Part shown: piece by piece, positions 18,153-31,034 of the stretch
Layout of the letters: each line of letters begins with the position of its first letter
Position numbering within the stretch: position 1 is the stretch's first letter
From: Roseibium aquae
GTDB taxonomy: Bacteria; Pseudomonadota; Alphaproteobacteria; Rhizobiales; Stappiaceae
Direction: 5' to 3'
DNA length: 64,000 bases
Assembly: GCF_008711285.1 (NCBI RefSeq)
Contig: NZ_VXDC01000001.1
Location: forward strand, 558,001 to 622,000
Program-made: the position numbers and the translations under genes
The notes under the pieces: generated by a model
Databases searched by the model: none
Seen by the model: only the letters and a program-made list of their open reading frames with translations
What the model was told of the DNA's origin: nothing

Positions 18153-19202
18153 ATGAAGATCGGCCTTGATGGCGGTGCCTTGAATGAACGCGGGATGACC
18201 GTCGCTATTTACGACTACGCGGCGGGCCTGCAAGACCAACTCGGACATGAGGCGGTTGTCTTCTACAATCCCGACCACAGCTTGCCGGATGTCCTTGCCA
18301 AGTTTACTGCCCGTTTTCCAGTGGTGGCAAAGCCTGGTCATGGGCAGGATGAAAAAGCCATTGAGCGCGAAAAGCTCGACTTCTACTACATTTTGAAGGA
18401 CGGTCTCGGGTCCGTAGCGCCCGGCCTGGCGGAGCGAACCGGCGTTCACGCCGTGTTCCGGTGCTACAAACCCCACGGCGATGTCTATGCCTATGTGTCC
18501 GAGTGGCTCACGGCTTGGATGACAGGCGGGCGGGCGCCCTTTGTTCCCCACATTGTTGATCTGCCAGACCCCAACCACACGCTGCGGGACCAACTGCGTA
18601 TTCCGGCCGACGCCTTCGTAGTCGGGCGCTATGGCGGGTTCGATCAGTTCAACCTAGAACCGGCGCGAAGGGCCGTTGCCCGCGCGCTCAATGAGCGTCG
18701 GGATCTCTATCTTTTGTTTGTCAACACGCAGCCCTTCTTGTCTCACGACCGGGCGCTGTTTCTATCGCCCGTGGTTGGTCTGCAGGAAAAGTCGAACTTC
18801 ATCGCCACCTGCGATGCGGGGCTCAATGCCAAGAAAATTGGCGAGAGCTTTGGCCTCGCCAATGCCGAGTTCTATGCGCTTGGAAAGCCCGTGTTCACCT
18901 GGGCGGGCGGCATGGATCAGAACCACGTTTGGATGACCCCGGATGACACGTGGCTCTACCGAACGGAAAACGATCTCTATCGCCTCCTGACGGGCTTTTC
19001 AGCGCGGGACGCGGATGCCGATTTAGCGATCTCGGCAGCGCAGACCTATTCGCCCACCGCCGTCATGAAACAGTTTGATCAGGTCTTCCTGTCAGGCCGG
19101 TATGCGGCATCAGACATCCAACTCAGTCGTGCATTCCGATTGAAACGGCGGCTTCAGGAGAAATGGTTGCGCGCCAAATTCCGGGCGTGGAAGATGGTGT
19201 GA
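18153..19202 (+). CDS. GT-B glycosyltransferase-like protein
   Basis: The protein has 349 residues from the ATG at 18153 with GGAG 5 nt upstream. It is soluble. The C-terminal half has the nucleotide-sugar region of retaining GT4 enzymes: GESFGLANAEFYALGKPV, where two acidic residues flank a small helix. The N-terminal half is not well conserved relative to known enzymes. The protein probably transfers a sugar to an unknown acceptor. No polysaccharide genes are adjacent, so it may be an orphan. The basic C-terminus (RAFRLKRRLQEKWLRAKFRA) could touch the membrane. Confidence 0.6.
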   Translation: MKIGLDGGALNERGMTVAIYDYAAGLQDQLGHEAVVFYNPDHSLPDVLAKFTARFPVVAKPGHGQDEKAIEREKLDFYYILKDGLGSVAPGLAERTGVHAVFRCYKPHGDVYAYVSEWLTAWMTGGRAPFVPHIVDLPDPNHTLRDQLRIPADAFVVGRYGGFDQFNLEPARRAVARALNERRDLYLLFVNTQPFLSHDRALFLSPVVGLQEKSNFIATCDAGLNAKKIGESFGLANAEFYALGKPVFTWAGGMDQNHVWMTPDDTWLYRTENDLYRLLTGFSARDADADLAISAAQTYSPTAVMKQFDQVFLSGRYAASDIQLSRAFRLKRRLQEKWLRAKFRAWKMV

Positions 19203-19294
19203 CGGTGACCATGCTTGATCCGCGCAAACAGTAATATCGCCCCCCATGATCGTTTGAGCGTTGCACATACGGCGTTTTCGCAAACTCAAACACC

Positions 19295-19417
19295 ATGACT
19301 GAAAAGGCCGGAAAGCGGGCCTGGTTTCCGCTGGGAGGAGCCGCCGTGTACCGGCTTAAGCTCCAGCGGAAGAATGCGCGCTTGTCTCGGGCACTGAGGG
19401 AGACCAAACGCAGTTGA
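19295..19417 (+). CDS. Possible 40-residue basic peptide
   Basis: A short frame lies between the glycosyltransferase-like gene and the methionine regulator. It is rich in Lys and Arg (RLKLQRKNARLSRALRETKR), with no clear ribosome site. Its basic helical tail resembles the end of the preceding protein, so it may be a fragment rather than a gene. Weak support. Confidence 0.2.
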   Translation: MTEKAGKRAWFPLGGAAVYRLKLQRKNARLSRALRETKRS

Positions 19418-19442
19418 GGCTTGCATCTGGAGCGCTAATCGC

Positions 19443-19458
19443 ATAAAGATATCTTTAT
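19443..19458. promoter_or_regulatory. Perfect 16-bp palindrome, probable operator of the methionine-cycle operon
   Basis: The sequence ATAAAGATATCTTTAT ends 31 nt before the regulator ATG at 19490. This fits autoregulation by an ArsR-type dimer that would block RNA polymerase. Known SahR-type regulators of SAM-cycle genes bind AT-rich palindromes at such positions. The assignment here is an inference. Confidence 0.75.
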
Positions 19459-19489
19459 ATCGACATTCAAGGCTTATGCGCACAGCTTC

Positions 19490-20500
19490 ATGACAGAGTC
19501 CCAAACCCTTTCCGTTGATGAAATCCTGGCCGTTCTTCGCGCCGTGGGTGAGGCGACCCGGTTGCGCTTGATCGCGCTGCTGGCTGAGAGCGAGCTGACG
19601 GTCAAGGACGCAACCGCGATCCTGGGTCAAAGCCAGCCGCGCGTGTCCCGTCATTTGAAGCTGTTGACGGAGGCGGGGGTCATTTTGCGGTTTCCGGAAG
19701 GGGCGTGGGTCTATTATCGGCTCTCCGATGGGCCGCGCGGTGCGCTGGCCCGCGATCTGGTCCAGCGCATGGCCGGTGAGGATCAGGTTCTGGCCGCGGA
19801 CAAGGAGCGGTTCGGTGCCCTGCGCCGCCAAAAGGCGGAGGAGGCTGCCAGCTACTTTGCCCGGCGGGCAAAAACCTGGGACAAAGAGCGGTCCTTGCAT
19901 GCTGCCGATGCGGAAGTCGAGGCGGCGATCCTGCGGGCCATCGGTGACCGGCCCTTTCAGTCGTTTCTTGATCTGGGGACCGGAACCGGGCGGATGCTGG
20001 AGCTTCTGTCGGACCATTATGTATCCGGTCTGGGTATCGATGCCTCCCATGAAATGCTGGCGGTGGCGCGTGCGAATCTCGCGAAGAACGGCCTGTCCAG
20101 GGCGCAGGTGCGCCACGGCGACATTTGCGCGCTGAATGTGCCGCCGCGCTCGTTCGATCTGGTGGCCATCCACCAGGTGCTGCATTTCATGGACGATCCG
20201 CAGCGCGCTCTTGCGGAAGCCGCACGTGCTCTTCGTCCCGGCGGCCGGCTTCTGATTGTCGATTTGGCCCCGCACGCGCTTGAATTCCTGCGCGAGGCCC
20301 ATGCGCACCGGCGTCTTGGGTTCTCCCATGGGCAGATGCAGCGCTGGCTGGATGGGCTCGAACTGGACATGCAGGCTGTGACCGATCTTCCGCCGCCCTC
20401 CGACACGGACACCAAACTCACGGTTACGCTCTGGCTGGCGAAGGACCGCCGGGTCGCGACCGATTTCCCGATCGCCGATAGCAACCGCGAGGTCGCCTGA
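19490..20500 (+). CDS. ArsR-methyltransferase fusion regulator of the SAM cycle (SahR-like)
   Basis: The protein has 336 residues. Residues 1-95 are an ArsR winged helix (AILGQSQPRVSRHLKLLTEA), but without the metal-binding Cys or His of metal sensors. Residues about 140-310 are a class I methyltransferase fold (FLDLGTGTGRML, then LRPGGRLLIVDL). The fold presumably senses S-adenosylmethionine or S-adenosylhomocysteine rather than acting as an enzyme. It begins an operon with metF (1-bp gap) and metH, and sits right behind a palindrome. Together this matches the SahR type of methionine-cycle regulator. No Shine-Dalgarno is seen; a five-codon ORF at 19476 ends in an ATGA overlap with this start. 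Confidence 0.85.
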   Translation: MTESQTLSVDEILAVLRAVGEATRLRLIALLAESELTVKDATAILGQSQPRVSRHLKLLTEAGVILRFPEGAWVYYRLSDGPRGALARDLVQRMAGEDQVLAADKERFGALRRQKAEEAASYFARRAKTWDKERSLHAADAEVEAAILRAIGDRPFQSFLDLGTGTGRMLELLSDHYVSGLGIDASHEMLAVARANLAKNGLSRAQVRHGDICALNVPPRSFDLVAIHQVLHFMDDPQRALAEAARALRPGGRLLIVDLAPHALEFLREAHAHRRLGFSHGQMQRWLDGLELDMQAVTDLPPPSDTDTKLTVTLWLAKDRRVATDFPIADSNREVA

Positions 20501-20501
20501 T

Positions 20502-21416
20502 ATGACATCTCATTTTTCGGCCCGGCGTTCCCGCCAGCCTTCCCCGTCCCCGATCACGGCCAGTTTCGAGTTTTTTCCGCCGAAAAGCGAAAAGATGGCG
20601 GAAAGTCTCTGGGCCACGGTCGAGCGTCTTGCCCCGCTCCGCCCGGACTTTGTGTCCGTGACCTATGGAGCCGGCGGCTCGACGCGTGAGCGCACCCACA
20701 AGACGGTGGACCGGATCCTGAACGAAGCCCGGCTCGACACGGCGGCGCATCTGACCTGCGTCGCGGCGACGAAATCCGAGATCGATGGCATTGTCCAGGA
20801 CTACTGGAACATGGGCGTACGCCGGATCGTGGCCTTGCGCGGCGATCCGGTCGAAGGCATCGGCGCACGGTATGCGCCGCACCCCCAGGGGTATGCCTAT
20901 GCATCGGATCTGGTTGCCGGCATCAAGAAAATCGGGGCGTTCGACGTGGCCGTGAGCGGTTATCCGGAACGCCATCCCGAAAGCCGGGATTGGTCGATGG
21001 AAATCGACAACTTGAAGCGCAAGGTGGACGCGGGCGCCGACCGGATCATCACGCAATACTTCTTCGACAACGAGCTGTTTGCCGAGTACCGAGAGAAGCT
21101 GGCGAAGGCGGGCATCACGATCCCGGTCATTCCGGGTATCCTGCCGATCCACAATTTCGAGCAGACTGTGGTTTTTTCCGCCAAATGCGGCGCGTCGATC
21201 CCCGAATGGGTCGCCCGCCGGTTCGCAGGGCTGCAGAACGACCCGGAGACCCGCAAGCTGGTCGGGGTGGCGATCGCCTGCGAACAGGTCATGGATCTGG
21301 TCGATCAGGGGCTGTCCGATTTCCACTTCTATACGATGAACCGGGCCGACCTGACCTACGCGATCTGCCACATGCTGGGAATGGGAAACGCTGCGCCCGA
21401 TAAGGTGGCGGCTTAG
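20502..21416 (+). CDS. metF: 5,10-methylenetetrahydrofolate reductase MetF
   Basis: The protein has 304 residues, typical of bacterial MetF. It starts 1 bp after the regulator stop. The family pattern is clear: SFEFFPPKSEK at the start, VTYGAGGSTRERT, the folate and flavin region ALRGDP, and GADRIITQYFFDNE. It uses FAD and NADH to make 5-methyltetrahydrofolate, the methyl donor consumed by MetH, encoded by the next gene. It should be regulated from the palindrome at 19443. Confidence 0.97.
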   Translation: MTSHFSARRSRQPSPSPITASFEFFPPKSEKMAESLWATVERLAPLRPDFVSVTYGAGGSTRERTHKTVDRILNEARLDTAAHLTCVAATKSEIDGIVQDYWNMGVRRIVALRGDPVEGIGARYAPHPQGYAYASDLVAGIKKIGAFDVAVSGYPERHPESRDWSMEIDNLKRKVDAGADRIITQYFFDNELFAEYREKLAKAGITIPVIPGILPIHNFEQTVVFSAKCGASIPEWVARRFAGLQNDPETRKLVGVAIACEQVMDLVDQGLSDFHFYTMNRADLTYAICHMLGMGNAAPDKVAA

Positions 21417-21529
21417 ACGCTGACGTGTCAGCCCGCATCCCGGTGTTGGCCCGGCTTCCTGCCGCGGGCCAGCCCTATGCATGAGTTTCTTCAGGCCTTC
21501 GGGCCGAATTGTGAAAGTTAGGAAGTTCC

Positions 21530-25258
<3,729 letters not shown>

Positions 25259-25281
25259 TCGGCGTCCAGCGTCAAGATGCT

Positions 25282-25314
25282 GCCGGGGCAGGTGGCAACA
25301 ATACCTGCTCCGGC
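25282..25314 (+). terminator. Hairpin after metH
   Basis: A 12-bp stem with one G-T pair (GCCGGGGCAGGT / ACCTGCTCCGGC) and a 9-nt loop lies 24 bp past the stop. There is no T run, so it is either a weak terminator or an mRNA end-stabilising hairpin. Confidence 0.5.
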
Positions 25315-25434
25315 TTCCGGCTCTGAACTCAGTGTTCACTAATTGTGATCTAGTTTTATGCTAATTCGGTTTTAACTTCCAGATCGATGAACAACGGGCC
25401 GGATTGGCCCTTTTTCCCGATCTGGAGAAGACCC

Positions 25435-26040
25435 ATGAGCAACACCGCAAGAATTCTCAAAATCGATGCCTCCGCCCGCAAGGCCGGATCCGTCACCCGT
25501 CAATTGAGCGATGAACTTGTCGCCAGCCTGCTGTCCGCAAATCCGCAAGCGAAGGTGCTGGAAAGGGATGTGGCCCACGGGTTACCAGTGGTGGACGAGG
25601 CGTGGATCGGCGCCAATTTCACGGATCCGGCCGAGCGCACGCCGGATCAGCGATTGAAACTGGCCCTGTCCGACACCCTGGTGAGCGAACTGCGCGCCGC
25701 CGACACCCTGGTGATTGGCGTCCCGATCTATAATTTCGGGATTCCGGCAAGCCTGAAGGCTTGGGTCGATCTGGTTGCACGGGCCCGCGAAACCTTCCGC
25801 TATACGGAAAATGGTCCGGTTGGCCTGCTTGACGGCAAGAAGGCCTATCTGGTTGTCGCTTCCGGCGGCACGGAAGCGGAATCCGCGATCGATTTCGCCA
25901 CGACCTACATGAAACACGTCTTGGGGTTCATGGGCATCACGGATGTCACCGTGGTCGCGGCGGATCAGCTGATGCTGGACACCGGTAGGAAGGATGCTGC
26001 TTCCCACAAAATCCATGATCTGACGCGAAGTGCTGCCTGA
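25435..26040 (+). CDS. azoR: FMN-dependent NADH:quinone/azo reductase AzoR
   Basis: The protein has 201 residues from the ATG at 25435 with GGAG upstream. It has a flavodoxin-like fold: an N-terminal phosphate loop (DASARKAGSVTRQL), then PIYNFGIPASLKAWVD, which binds FMN, and VVASGGTE. It is a cytosolic homodimer that reduces quinones and azo compounds with NADH by two-electron transfer, protecting against thiol and electrophile stress. It stands alone, with an AT-rich upstream region. Confidence 0.92.
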   Translation: MSNTARILKIDASARKAGSVTRQLSDELVASLLSANPQAKVLERDVAHGLPVVDEAWIGANFTDPAERTPDQRLKLALSDTLVSELRAADTLVIGVPIYNFGIPASLKAWVDLVARARETFRYTENGPVGLLDGKKAYLVVASGGTEAESAIDFATTYMKHVLGFMGITDVTVVAADQLMLDTGRKDAASHKIHDLTRSAA

Positions 26041-26294
26041 GCCCAGAGGGCCGTTGTGACGTCGAGACCCGTTCCTGCGTTCAATAGGCCAGCGTGCAAT
26101 ATGGATGGCGCGGCCGGTGATGCGGATTCCCGCCTGATCCGGCCGCTGCCGTTTTCGCCGGATCGCGCAGGGCCTGGTCTGCCCGTATGGCAAGTCGTCT
26201 GCCGAACCGGCACGTCGTGCCCTTGGCCCCTTTCGAATGAACAAAAAAACAGGCTCTGCGTGATCCACGAGAGCCATATTTAAACCGGCGCCTG

Positions 26295-26378
26295 TTAGAA
26301 GACGCCGAGAACTATGCCGGCCAGAAACCCAAAGGCCAAGATGATTGCGATCTTGTTCAGGCTACGTGCTGTGGTCAT
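26295..26378 (-). CDS. 27-residue single-pass membrane peptide
   Basis: A very short frame starts with an ATG preceded by GGGAGG (5-nt gap to the ATG), a strong site. The product begins TTARSLNKIA and continues as one hydrophobic helix with a GxxxG-like face (GFLAGIVLGVF) to the last residue. Its size, ribosome site and clean helix argue for a real tiny inner-membrane protein. It is flanked by about 250-290 bp without other genes on each side. The function is unknown. Confidence 0.6.
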   Translation of the reverse strand: MTTARSLNKIAIILAFGFLAGIVLGVF

Positions 26379-26665
26379 CTCGAACCTCCCGAGTACCTTC
26401 ACAAAGTTTTAATCTAGTGTAAATCAGGTGGCAAATGAAGAGAAAAACATGCTGCATTGCACCTGTGCGCAACTGCGGCCCGGCTTCAGATTTTAGCCGC
26501 TTTCAGAACAGGTCTTTGTAAAAAGACAGAAAATCATCACATAAACACCTACAGGTCGTAGAATACATGACCTTCAATCAGGTATTCGGAAGGATCCGGT
26601 AGCGCTATGTTAACGCGGTTCGGCTAGCATCAGAGCTCCGGAAATTGCATGCATTGGACATTTGA

Positions 26666-27799
26666 ATGCTGAGCCTCAGCAAGCTCGCGGAACTGGCAAA
26701 AGACAAGACGTCGACAGGCCGCAAGAGTCTGGTTGCGGCCGTCACGGATCTGTTTTTGTCGGCGGATGACGATCATGTCGAAGAGGTCAGCCTGATCTTC
26801 GGCGACATCGTTATGCATGTGCTCGGTCAGTTGGAACACGAAACCCGGCTGGCTCTGGCGAAACGGGTCGGGCGGCACCGCTCGGCGCCTCACAAGCTGA
26901 TGAAAGAACTCGCGCAGGACACTATCGAAATCGCCCGTCCGGTACTCGAGGACAGCCCGGTTCTGAAGATGTCAGACTTGGTGGATGTGGCCGCGACACA
27001 GTCCATGGATCATTTGTCAGCGATCGCCGGGCGGTCCAACCTCGACGAAGCCGTTACGGAAGTTCTCGTGGATCGCGGTGATTCATCTGTTTTGACCAAG
27101 GTGACAGCCAATCCCGGCGCGCATTTTGCCGACACCACCTATTTGCGTCTTGTCGACAAGGCCAAGGCGGACCCGGACATTCAAAGCGCGCTTGTCCAAC
27201 GCACGGACATGCCGGAAGAAGCGGCGCGGATGCTGGTTCCGTTCTTGTCGAAGGAATTGACCGAACGGATCAAGGAACTGAACGTCGACGGGGCGCTTGT
27301 TCAGGTCATGGCGGAACGCGCCGCCGCGGAGGTCGCGGCCCGCGCCCAGCGGGCGCAGCAGACCCGTGACCAGATCAACCAGCTCATCAAGGACGTGGCT
27401 GCGGGAAAGACCAAGATCGATGACGCGGTCAGCTATTTCGCAAAGTCGGACCGGGCGGCGGAACTCGGCATTCTCCTTGCCAAGGTCAGCAACCTCCCCG
27501 CCGCTGGCGTCTCTCGCCTCGTCTATACGGAAAGCGACAAGGCGCTGTCGATCATCTGCAAGGCCAATGGCGTCACGCAGTCGGCCTACAAGCACATTCT
27601 CACAATGCGGGCCAAGCATTTGCGTATGGGCGGTCTGGAACTCAACGCCGCTTTGCAGCGCTACAGCGCGCTGACGGACAGTTCGGCGCAAAAGTCGCTC
27701 GGAGCGATCCGAGCTTCAATCGAACAGCACATGCCCAAGCGCGAGGACGAAACCAAGAAGGACGGGAAGAAACCGGTCCCGTTCGCCGTCCATCGTTAG
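26666..27799 (+). CDS. DUF2336 domain protein (copy 2)
   Basis: The protein has 377 residues. It is all-helical and shares with copy 1 at 14480 the segments IARPVLEDSPVL, DLVDVAATQ and VTEVLVDRGDSS, plus the same overall length. The Glu/Lys-rich C-terminal tail (KREDETKKDGKKP) is not in copy 1. There is no signal, membrane or catalytic motif. The two copies lie 12 kb apart and are diverged, so the duplication is not recent. The gene is isolated, convergent with the LysE gene. Confidence 0.85.
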   Translation: MLSLSKLAELAKDKTSTGRKSLVAAVTDLFLSADDDHVEEVSLIFGDIVMHVLGQLEHETRLALAKRVGRHRSAPHKLMKELAQDTIEIARPVLEDSPVLKMSDLVDVAATQSMDHLSAIAGRSNLDEAVTEVLVDRGDSSVLTKVTANPGAHFADTTYLRLVDKAKADPDIQSALVQRTDMPEEAARMLVPFLSKELTERIKELNVDGALVQVMAERAAAEVAARAQRAQQTRDQINQLIKDVAAGKTKIDDAVSYFAKSDRAAELGILLAKVSNLPAAGVSRLVYTESDKALSIICKANGVTQSAYKHILTMRAKHLRMGGLELNAALQRYSALTDSSAQKSLGAIRASIEQHMPKREDETKKDGKKPVPFAVHR

Positions 27800-27844
27800 G
27801 GCATGGCGCACGGTCTGTGTGAAGGGCCGGTGTCTGGATGAAGG

Positions 27845-28471
27845 TCAGGTGGATGCCCGGCGCATCGCGGCCGTCATGACGGCTGCCGACATGAGGAACC
27901 CCCCGCCAATTTTCTGAACCAGGCTGAGCAAAGAGGGACTGCGCAGCCGGCTTCCGATTTCCGACGCCGCCAAGGCGTAAATGGCGGCATTGGCGATCCC
28001 CAAAACCACAAATGTGGCTCCGAGCAGCACAAGCTGCGGCGCGACAGCCGCGCTTGGCGAAACGAAGTGGGGAAGAAACGCCATCAAGAAAACGATGCCC
28101 TTCGGGTTGAACGCCGTCACCAGGAACGCGTGGGCAAATATCTTTCGCGGCGCTATGTCGGGAACGCCGGTTTGCCCGAGCGCCGCGGGTGCGCTGCGCC
28201 ACATCTTGAGGCCGAGCCAAAACAGATAGGCGGCCCCAACCCATTTCAGCACTGCGAACAGGCTGGCCGAAGTGGCCAGGATCGCGCCCAAGCCCAACAA
28301 AGACAGCGTCGCCGCCACCGCATCGCCCAGCCCGACACCCAACACGCTGGCGACCGTGGCCTTGCGGCCATGGCTGAGGGCATAGCTGATCACCAGCAGG
28401 ATCGTCGGACCCGGAATGGCCAAAAGGATCAAGGTTGCCACAATGTAGGCGGAATAGAGTTCGATCGTCAT
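27845..28471 (-). CDS. LysE/RhtB family amino-acid exporter
   Basis: The protein has 208 residues with six membrane helices. The LysE-type start is clear (IPGPTILLVISYALSHGRK), followed by GVGLGDAVAA and FLVTAFNPKGIVFL, both family hallmarks. It exports an amino acid or homoserine lactone-like compound using the proton gradient. GGAAGG lies just upstream of the ATG. The extensin-like gene is divergent, about 100 bp away. Confidence 0.9.
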   Translation of the reverse strand: MTIELYSAYIVATLILLAIPGPTILLVISYALSHGRKATVASVLGVGLGDAVAATLSLLGLGAILATSASLFAVLKWVGAAYLFWLGLKMWRSAPAALGQTGVPDIAPRKIFAHAFLVTAFNPKGIVFLMAFLPHFVSPSAAVAPQLVLLGATFVVLGIANAAIYALAASEIGSRLRSPSLLSLVQKIGGGFLMSAAVMTAAMRRAST

Positions 28472-28575
28472 GGTTCCTTCCTTTGCGGCGGCTCTCGCCT
28501 TTGATCAAGCCCAAAGCCGCCGCCTTTTGTAAAGGAGGAACGTGGCACCATCTGCCGGCCCACCCGGCGCGGAAT

Positions 28576-29349
28576 ATGGAACCGATGATCCGATCGCTTG
28601 CACTGTTTCTTGCTTTCCTGGTGGCATGGCCAGGCGGTTCCATGGCCGAAATCCCGGCCCCGGAGGCAAAGCCGTTGGCGGATGCCGGTCTGCGGCCATT
28701 CTCGCCCGGCGTTGATCTTCCGCCCGCCAAACCTCTGCGGGTGTCCGCTCCGCCCGAGCGCAAGCCGGCGTTGGCGCACCAGTCCAGCGGGGAAACGGAG
28801 GCCGGCGGGATCTGCCGGATACAGAATGCGGACGTCGAACCCGGCCCGCCCATCAAGGGGAAGGGGGGCTGCGGGGTGGAGCGGCCGGTCCGGCTGAAGC
28901 ATGCCATCCTCGGTACCCAACGCATCACCCTGTCCGGCGAACCGAGCCTCGATTGTCCGGCCGCGCAAGCGGTCACGGACTGGCTGCGGAAGGATATTGG
29001 GCCTTTGTCGGTTCGCCTGACAGGAAGTCCTTTGGTGCGTCTCGTGACGGGACCGGGATATGTATGCCGTCATCGCAACAACGATCCGGCGGCCAAACTG
29101 TCTGAACACGCGCGTGGCCGGGCCTTGGATGTGACGGCTTTCGAGTTCGCCGACGGCCTTGCCATTTCGGTTGAGGAGGATTGGGGGGCGGCGACAGATG
29201 CCGGCCGGTTCCTGGCCGCCGCGCACAAGGCGGCCTGCGAGCGGTTCACGACGGTGTTGGGCCCGGCGGCCGATGACAACCACAAGGCCCATTTCCACCT
29301 CGATACGGTCTGCCGGGGTCCCGATTGCGGGTATCGGATCTGTCAGTGA
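28576..29349 (+). CDS. Extensin-like family protein, exported
   Basis: The protein has 257 residues; the start is 28576, or an ATG nine bases later. A signal peptide (cleavage near SMAEI) is followed by a Pro-rich linker (about 25-75). Then comes the extensin-like C-terminal domain common in Rhizobiales. It contains SEHARGRALDV and HFHLD, the spaced His/Asp pattern of zinc peptidoglycan peptidases (LAS type). Several Cys may form disulfides, including CRGPDCGYRIC at the end. A periplasmic cell-wall role is likely but unproven. Confidence 0.8.
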   Translation: MEPMIRSLALFLAFLVAWPGGSMAEIPAPEAKPLADAGLRPFSPGVDLPPAKPLRVSAPPERKPALAHQSSGETEAGGICRIQNADVEPGPPIKGKGGCGVERPVRLKHAILGTQRITLSGEPSLDCPAAQAVTDWLRKDIGPLSVRLTGSPLVRLVTGPGYVCRHRNNDPAAKLSEHARGRALDVTAFEFADGLAISVEEDWGAATDAGRFLAAAHKAACERFTTVLGPAADDNHKAHFHLDTVCRGPDCGYRICQ

Positions 29350-29446
29350 GGCTGTCCGCTTGGCGCGGCGCCTGCGCGAAGACTGTGCCGCCGCGCAGAC
29401 GCTGCTTGCTCGCTCCGGTGTTTGCCCGTCACGGCCCGGGAAGGGC

Positions 29447-29935
29447 TTACTGGCAGAATTTCTGCTCGCCGCGATACGTCGTGTAGGTCCCGGTCTGCGG
29501 ATTGAAGGAGCGGTATTTGGTGGAGCAATACCGGTACCAGGCAGGGCTCCAAGGCAGATATCCGACTGGCGCGTAGGCGGGTCCGTGCACAGGGCCATGA
29601 ATGGGGCCATGAATGGGGCCATGAATAGGGCCATAGACCGGCCCCGGGGGCGGTGCGGGGGGATAGTAGTGTGCCGGAGGCGGCGCGGCATGGCTTGGGC
29701 GGCTCGTGGTGCCAAGAATGATTGCGCCCGCCGCCAGCCCGATGATGCCAGCGGCCACGGCCGCGCCGACCGCGTCGTTGTTCTTCCGGTGTTTGCGGTG
29801 ATGGTGCTTCTTGTAGCTGTGGTGATGGCCCGGCCCGTGCCAGCCCTTTTTGTGGCCGGCCTCGGCAGCTCCGGCCGTTGGCAACAGAAGCATTCCTGTC
29901 AGGGCAACGGCGAGAACGCGTTTTGCGATTGTCAT
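29447..29935 (-). CDS. BA14K-like exported protein with GPIH repeats
   Basis: The protein has 162 residues from the ATG at 29935 with GGAG upstream. A signal peptide is followed by a His/Lys-rich stretch, a hydrophobic helix (VGAAVAAGIIGLAAGAIILG), a Pro-rich linker and four GP(I/V)H tetrapeptide repeats. The C-terminal BA14K motif is WSPAWYRYCSTKYRSF and GEQKFC. BA14K proteins were first noted as immunoreactive Brucella proteins with lectin-like properties. The His-rich part may bind metal. Encoded at the envelope-protein cluster. Confidence 0.8.
   Translation of the reverse strand: MTIAKRVLAVALTGMLLLPTAGAAEAGHKKGWHGPGHHHSYKKHHHRKHRKNNDAVGAAVAAGIIGLAAGAIILGTTSRPSHAAPPPAHYYPPAPPPGPVYGPIHGPIHGPIHGPVHGPAYAPVGYLPWSPAWYRYCSTKYRSFNPQTGTYTTYRGEQKFCQ
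29592..29639. repeat. Four 12-bp tandem repeats inside the BA14K gene
   Basis: The unit is GGGCCATGAATG with small changes in the third and fourth copies. Each unit encodes one GP(I/V)H tetrapeptide, so copy number changes keep the reading frame. Confidence 0.8.
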
Positions 29936-30162
29936 GCTCTCAACTCCATCTGCGCCCGGGCCGCTGGCAGGATTTCGCCCTTGGGTCCCGGGGTGGTTCG
30001 ATCCGATGACACGACCATGCGCGATGTGCGCTGAACTCATTCTGAGATCCTCGTTCATCTCCGGTTCAGAAACGGCACCGCCATTCCAAAGCGAACCGCA
30101 AAGCGCTATTTCGAGGAGAGGGAGAGTCTCCAACTCAGGACGCGCCGAAAAAGGAGTTTTCC

Positions 30163-30963
30163 ATGGTGGAACAAACCGGAGTAACGGAACAAACCGGGGC
30201 GGAGCGCCCGAAGAAGGATGTTCTCCGTGAGACGGACGATGACGCCCGCCGCATGGGTCGCGGGCTGGTGCGTTCGGCGCGGTTCGGTGCGCTGGCCGCG
30301 CTGGAGCCGCAAACCGGTCATCCTTTGGCCAGCCGGGTGGCGCTTGCCACGGACCTGGACGGAGCGCCGGTCATCCTGACCTCAACCTTGTCCGGCCATA
30401 CATCCGCCATTCTGGCGGACAACCGGTGTTCCCTGTTGTGCGGGGAGCCGGGCAAGGGCGACCCGCTCGCCCATCCGCGCATCACGGTGTTCGCCCATGC
30501 CAGCCGCATCGACCGCACCGCCGACACCCATCAGCGATTGCGCCGCCGGTATCTTGCCCGGCACCCGAAGGCCGAACTTTATGTGGATTTTGGCGATTTC
30601 GCGTTCTTTCGCCTCGAGATCCAACGGGCCAGCCTCAATGGCGGTTTCGGCAAGGCGTTCGAGCTGGAGAGCGCCGATTTGCAGCTTGGTTGGTCCGATT
30701 GCGCGGCACTGGCCGATTGGGAAGCGGGGGCCGTTTCCCACATGAACGAGGATCATCAGGACGCAATCAAGCTCTACGCCGAAGTCCTCGCCGGCGCGCC
30801 GGAGGCCGGTTGGAAACTCGCGACACTTGATCCGGACGGCATGGATCTGATCGCGGGCGATCTGACAACGCGTATTTGGTTCGAGGACCGGTTGACGGAA
30901 CCGGCCAAGCTGCGCGAAGCCCTGGTTGGCCTGGCCAAGCGCGCGCGAGCGGCACGGGTCTGA
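30163..30963 (+). CDS. HugZ-type haem-utilisation/PNPOx-like protein
   Basis: The protein has 266 residues from the ATG at 30163 with GGAG 6 nt upstream. Residues about 25-175 form a split-barrel flavin-oxidase-like domain (ASRVALATDLDGAPVIL, then LADNRCSLLCGEPGKGDPL). Residues about 180-262 are a DUF2470 domain with SHMNEDHQDAIKLYAEVL, where the His residues bind haem iron in HugZ. Such proteins degrade or store haem. No haem-uptake genes are adjacent. Confidence 0.85.
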   Translation: MVEQTGVTEQTGAERPKKDVLRETDDDARRMGRGLVRSARFGALAALEPQTGHPLASRVALATDLDGAPVILTSTLSGHTSAILADNRCSLLCGEPGKGDPLAHPRITVFAHASRIDRTADTHQRLRRRYLARHPKAELYVDFGDFAFFRLEIQRASLNGGFGKAFELESADLQLGWSDCAALADWEAGAVSHMNEDHQDAIKLYAEVLAGAPEAGWKLATLDPDGMDLIAGDLTTRIWFEDRLTEPAKLREALVGLAKRARAARV

Positions 30964-31034
30964 CTGGCGCGCCGCTCAGTGCCTTGGAAGGTGTGCTGGC
31001 CTGTGACCCCGGCGCACCGGGTGCGGGCTGAAAG

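Noticed and set aside
25259..25434. SAM riboswitch after metH or before azoR
   Set aside because: Only a simple hairpin is visible; no riboswitch fold could be supported.
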